Positions 49,170-64,000 of a stretch of DNA of 64,000 bases are shown piece by piece. The stretch is from contig NC_051097.1 in assembly GCF_901709675.1 (NCBI RefSeq), forward strand, positions 9,650,039 to 9,714,038, read 5' to 3'. Source of the stretch: Syngnathus acus. Taxonomy: Eukaryota; Chordata; Actinopteri; Syngnathiformes; Syngnathidae. A model generated the notes under the pieces. That model was not told where the DNA came from. It saw only the letters and a list, made by a program, of their open reading frames with translations, and did no database searches. The first letter of the stretch is position 1. Every line of letters starts with the position of its first letter. Position numbers and translations under genes: made by a program.

Positions 49170-51576
49170 CTTATCTCTGTTTTTCTATCCCAAAATGTGG
49201 AGGAACAATTCTGATTGTTAATCTTTACAAATATAGACTTAGTTGGATGCCTTACTAATGTCGGACTACTCCCTGCTCAAGCCTTTGTACCAAAGTTAAA
49301 GATTTATAACAAGAAAGATAAAGGTGGTGGGTGATATGATTGCAGGATGTCAGTCACTTTTCGAGTCATGTATCACGTGACAAACAAAGCACGTTGTCTC
49401 ACATGCGGGACGCTGGAAAGTTGCTCCTGGAGATTTGAGTCATAAAAATGTTAAGATACAATATCTGCAAGTTCAGCGAACACTTAAATCGGACAGGCGA
49501 ATGCACAAAAAAAAAGGGACTGTTAAGCGGATTTTATTTTCATTAGTAATTGCAACCATCAAGGAGTTTGGTTTGTTTTCTAAATATTAAAAAATAGATT
49601 TATAAATTAAACCACAAGTATAAAAAGTGGTCAAGCCTAATTTTTGATTCAGTTTTTTTTCGCCTTGATTTTCAAAGAGAAAAATCATATCACATCAAAA
49701 ATAAATCTCATTTCAGTACTTGCATAGTGACACATGGAGAAAAAAAAAAAAAGAATGAATTATTTGACAACAACAAAATGAAACCAACAAAAGCAAGTCA
49801 TTGCATGCACTCACTTTGGACTTTCAGACCCCAGCCTGATCCAGAGTTGAGAACCAGGAGGTTCTCCCAGCTGGATGAAAGACCCACAAGATGGAGGAGG
49901 TGATGAGTGGAGCCACCGGTCAAGTGTTTTTGCATCAAAAGTGAAGAGCTGTGATTCCAGTGAGACTCCCCGCTAAGAGTGTGAGTAAATAATGAAGCAA
50001 TCTTTGGACCTCGATGCTGACACAGCATGGGCAGTAAAACAATTGTTGCGATGGTAATTACAAGCAATGGTTTGGCCTGCTTGCAATTAAACTTATCAAC
50101 ATCATTAAAGTATCAATTTACCTTTCAGAGGTATTGAAAAACGATTCAAATAGAAAAATCTCGTGAAGGGCTGTCAGAAAAATCAGGTACACGTTTTGAT
50201 GGACATACACTTTATAGAAAATGAATAGGAATGTTTAAATGACAACATATACGTACATAGCAACAAATCAATTCACCTAGTGGAGAAAAATGCAAAATAA
50301 AAAAATGGCACAAGGAGCATGTATAGTATATTACAGAAAATATTTAATCTAGTTTCTTTCTCCAGGATATTATGTGTTAAAAACAGGATCGCTCCAACAC
50401 TGAGGTGTTCATATTGGAAAAAAAATTAATAAATACAACCGTCATTACTCGTTATTTCTCCATCAGTTATAAAACACTTTGATGGCACATGAATTCATGT
50501 TAGCATCGAATTCAAAACGTATCTTACAGTCACATTACGCATACACACAAACACATACATACATAATACGTTTAAGGGACAGAAAAAGATCAATATTTAG
50601 CATTTGTAGAAATGATAAAAGTAGAAAAAAAGGAGATCACTTATTGGAATACAGGAAGGGAAAGTAGAAAACCTTACAGTAGGTAGGCAAAAATAAGAGC
50701 AGGATTTCATAAGGGTTCAAAATAGAAACAAAAATGTTCAATCGCAGTAAGGCAAGTGAAAAATAAAAAAAGCACGAGCAGAAGCAAACAACAAACCAGG
50801 TTGGGTGACAGATTCCTCTTCACATTTTTGGAAACCTGGAAGCTATCCAATGGTTTTTAATTTCTGAAAACGATGGACTGTGAAAGTGAAAGACATTTGC
50901 TGTACGGAAGCATCGACATTTGCTCTAACTTATTTATCACCCTTCTAACATGTAAACCATCGGTAAGTAAACACTTTAAAATCAACTCAGACGTGCTGCT
51001 GAGTAACAACACTGCAGCAGCAAAAAATTGTACACCATGGGCACAAAAAATAAATAATAGTTTAAAAAATAAATAAATAAAATGTCTTTCCTACCATGAC
51101 TGTGCTTGAGGAGTTGGGAGTTTTCATTTTATACACTTCGATTACTAAAGTGTGTCCCGAAGGAAGCGGGGGGGGGGGGGTCTTTCACATTGTGGCCTAA
51201 AAAGAAGCCATTTGGAGGCACATATTCAAGTGTTAAAAGACGACTGAATGAGCTCTGCTTCCAAAATTCGATCGCCTTTGACACTGTGTGAGATGAAATT
51301 GATTGTCGTCTTTACACGACTCGGAAAGCGCAGGTGTGCACCTTGAGCTGACTTCATTTGACACTTTCACAGTTTGGATTTGGGAGTGTAAGGCATCAAA
51401 CTTATTGACGACATTTGCAATGTCGGAGGTTTAAAAAATAAAAAATAAAAAAGGCGGGTTAAGAGCCAAGTAAAATTTGTGAGGTTGATGGACACAAAGT
51501 GGGACTGTGAGCGACCTTGGTCAGGTGCCACCAAATAGTCAATTACGTTAAGAAATGTCTACCGAGGGGGAATTCC
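49170..51576. other. Copy B 5' flank and unc13b 3' flank
   Basis: 49798-50060 is the homologue of the 43100-43350 block. From about 50100 to 51576 the DNA is AT-rich, with a G run at 51170-51181, and probably includes the unc13b 3' untranslated region (minus strand). No further gene was seen. Confidence 0.45.
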
Positions 51577-63803
<12,227 letters not shown>

Positions 63804-64000
63804 CTAGATACCAGAGTGAACACCGATCAGTATAAAAGTAAAATAAGATTTTATTGTATGACATTACATCTTTCCAATTCAAAACTTACTTTAGCCAATC
63901 AAAATAAATTTTAAATGCTAATTTGTTAATTTATATGTCTAGTGATACATCTGCTGTCCAATGTTCTGTCTAAACTTGCCTAATAATTAACATTACACAA
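63804..64000. other. Window end, probable unc13b intron
   Basis: AT-rich sequence upstream of the tentative first exon. The N-terminal C2A-type region or alternative promoter, if present, would lie beyond the window. Confidence 0.4.

Overview
The window is nuclear DNA of a ray-finned fish. Evidence: intron-rich vertebrate genes with short introns (many 70-150 bp), abundant CA, CATA and CACT microsatellites, hAT-like and non-LTR remnants typical of teleosts, and a tandem pair of P4-ATPase genes. No bacterial, viral or CRISPR features were seen. All gene models below come from reading exons by hand: splice sites, phase, and similarity to vertebrate proteins known from memory.

Layout. (1) 505-1243, minus: the main coding exon of the lysophosphatidic acid receptor lpar1; about 6.8 kb without a recognised gene follows. 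(2) 8040-10596, plus: a complete, compact dnai2 (outer-arm dynein intermediate chain 2), 12 coding exons, 555 codons. (3) About 11290-21995: a very large inverted repeat. Its arms are collinear and identical wherever compared over about 3 kb, and each carries two tRNA-like blocks, a CCAAT/E-box/CRE cluster, a tandem array of exon-like modules with splice signals, a non-LTR fragment and a 33/36-bp minisatellite. The minisatellite is about 3.5 kb in the left arm and about 0.85 kb in the right, and the strand bias flips at about 17797. The very long ORFs here are repeat artefacts. (4) 21996-29572: gene-poor DNA with an AGGGTT-rich 208-bp array, long microsatellites and transposon remnants. (5) 29573-33426, plus: stbd1, a membrane-anchored glycogen-binding protein with a C-terminal CBM20 domain, enlarged to 1066 codons and carrying five exact 174-bp coding repeats. 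(6) 36569-42429 and 43559-49169, minus: two tandem class-I P4-ATPase flippases (ATP8B group, probably atp8b5-like). (7) 51577-63803, minus: most of unc13b (Munc13-2), the synaptic vesicle priming factor, including a 6-nt microexon and five in-phase small exons inside the MUN region.

The genes do not form one pathway. The ATP8B-unc13b neighbourhood resembles the mammalian Atp8b5-Unc13b locus (from memory). The most unusual parts are the inverted repeat with mirror-image promoter and exon-like modules, the unc13b small-exon cluster, the stbd1 repeats and the mosaic similarity of the two flippase genes.
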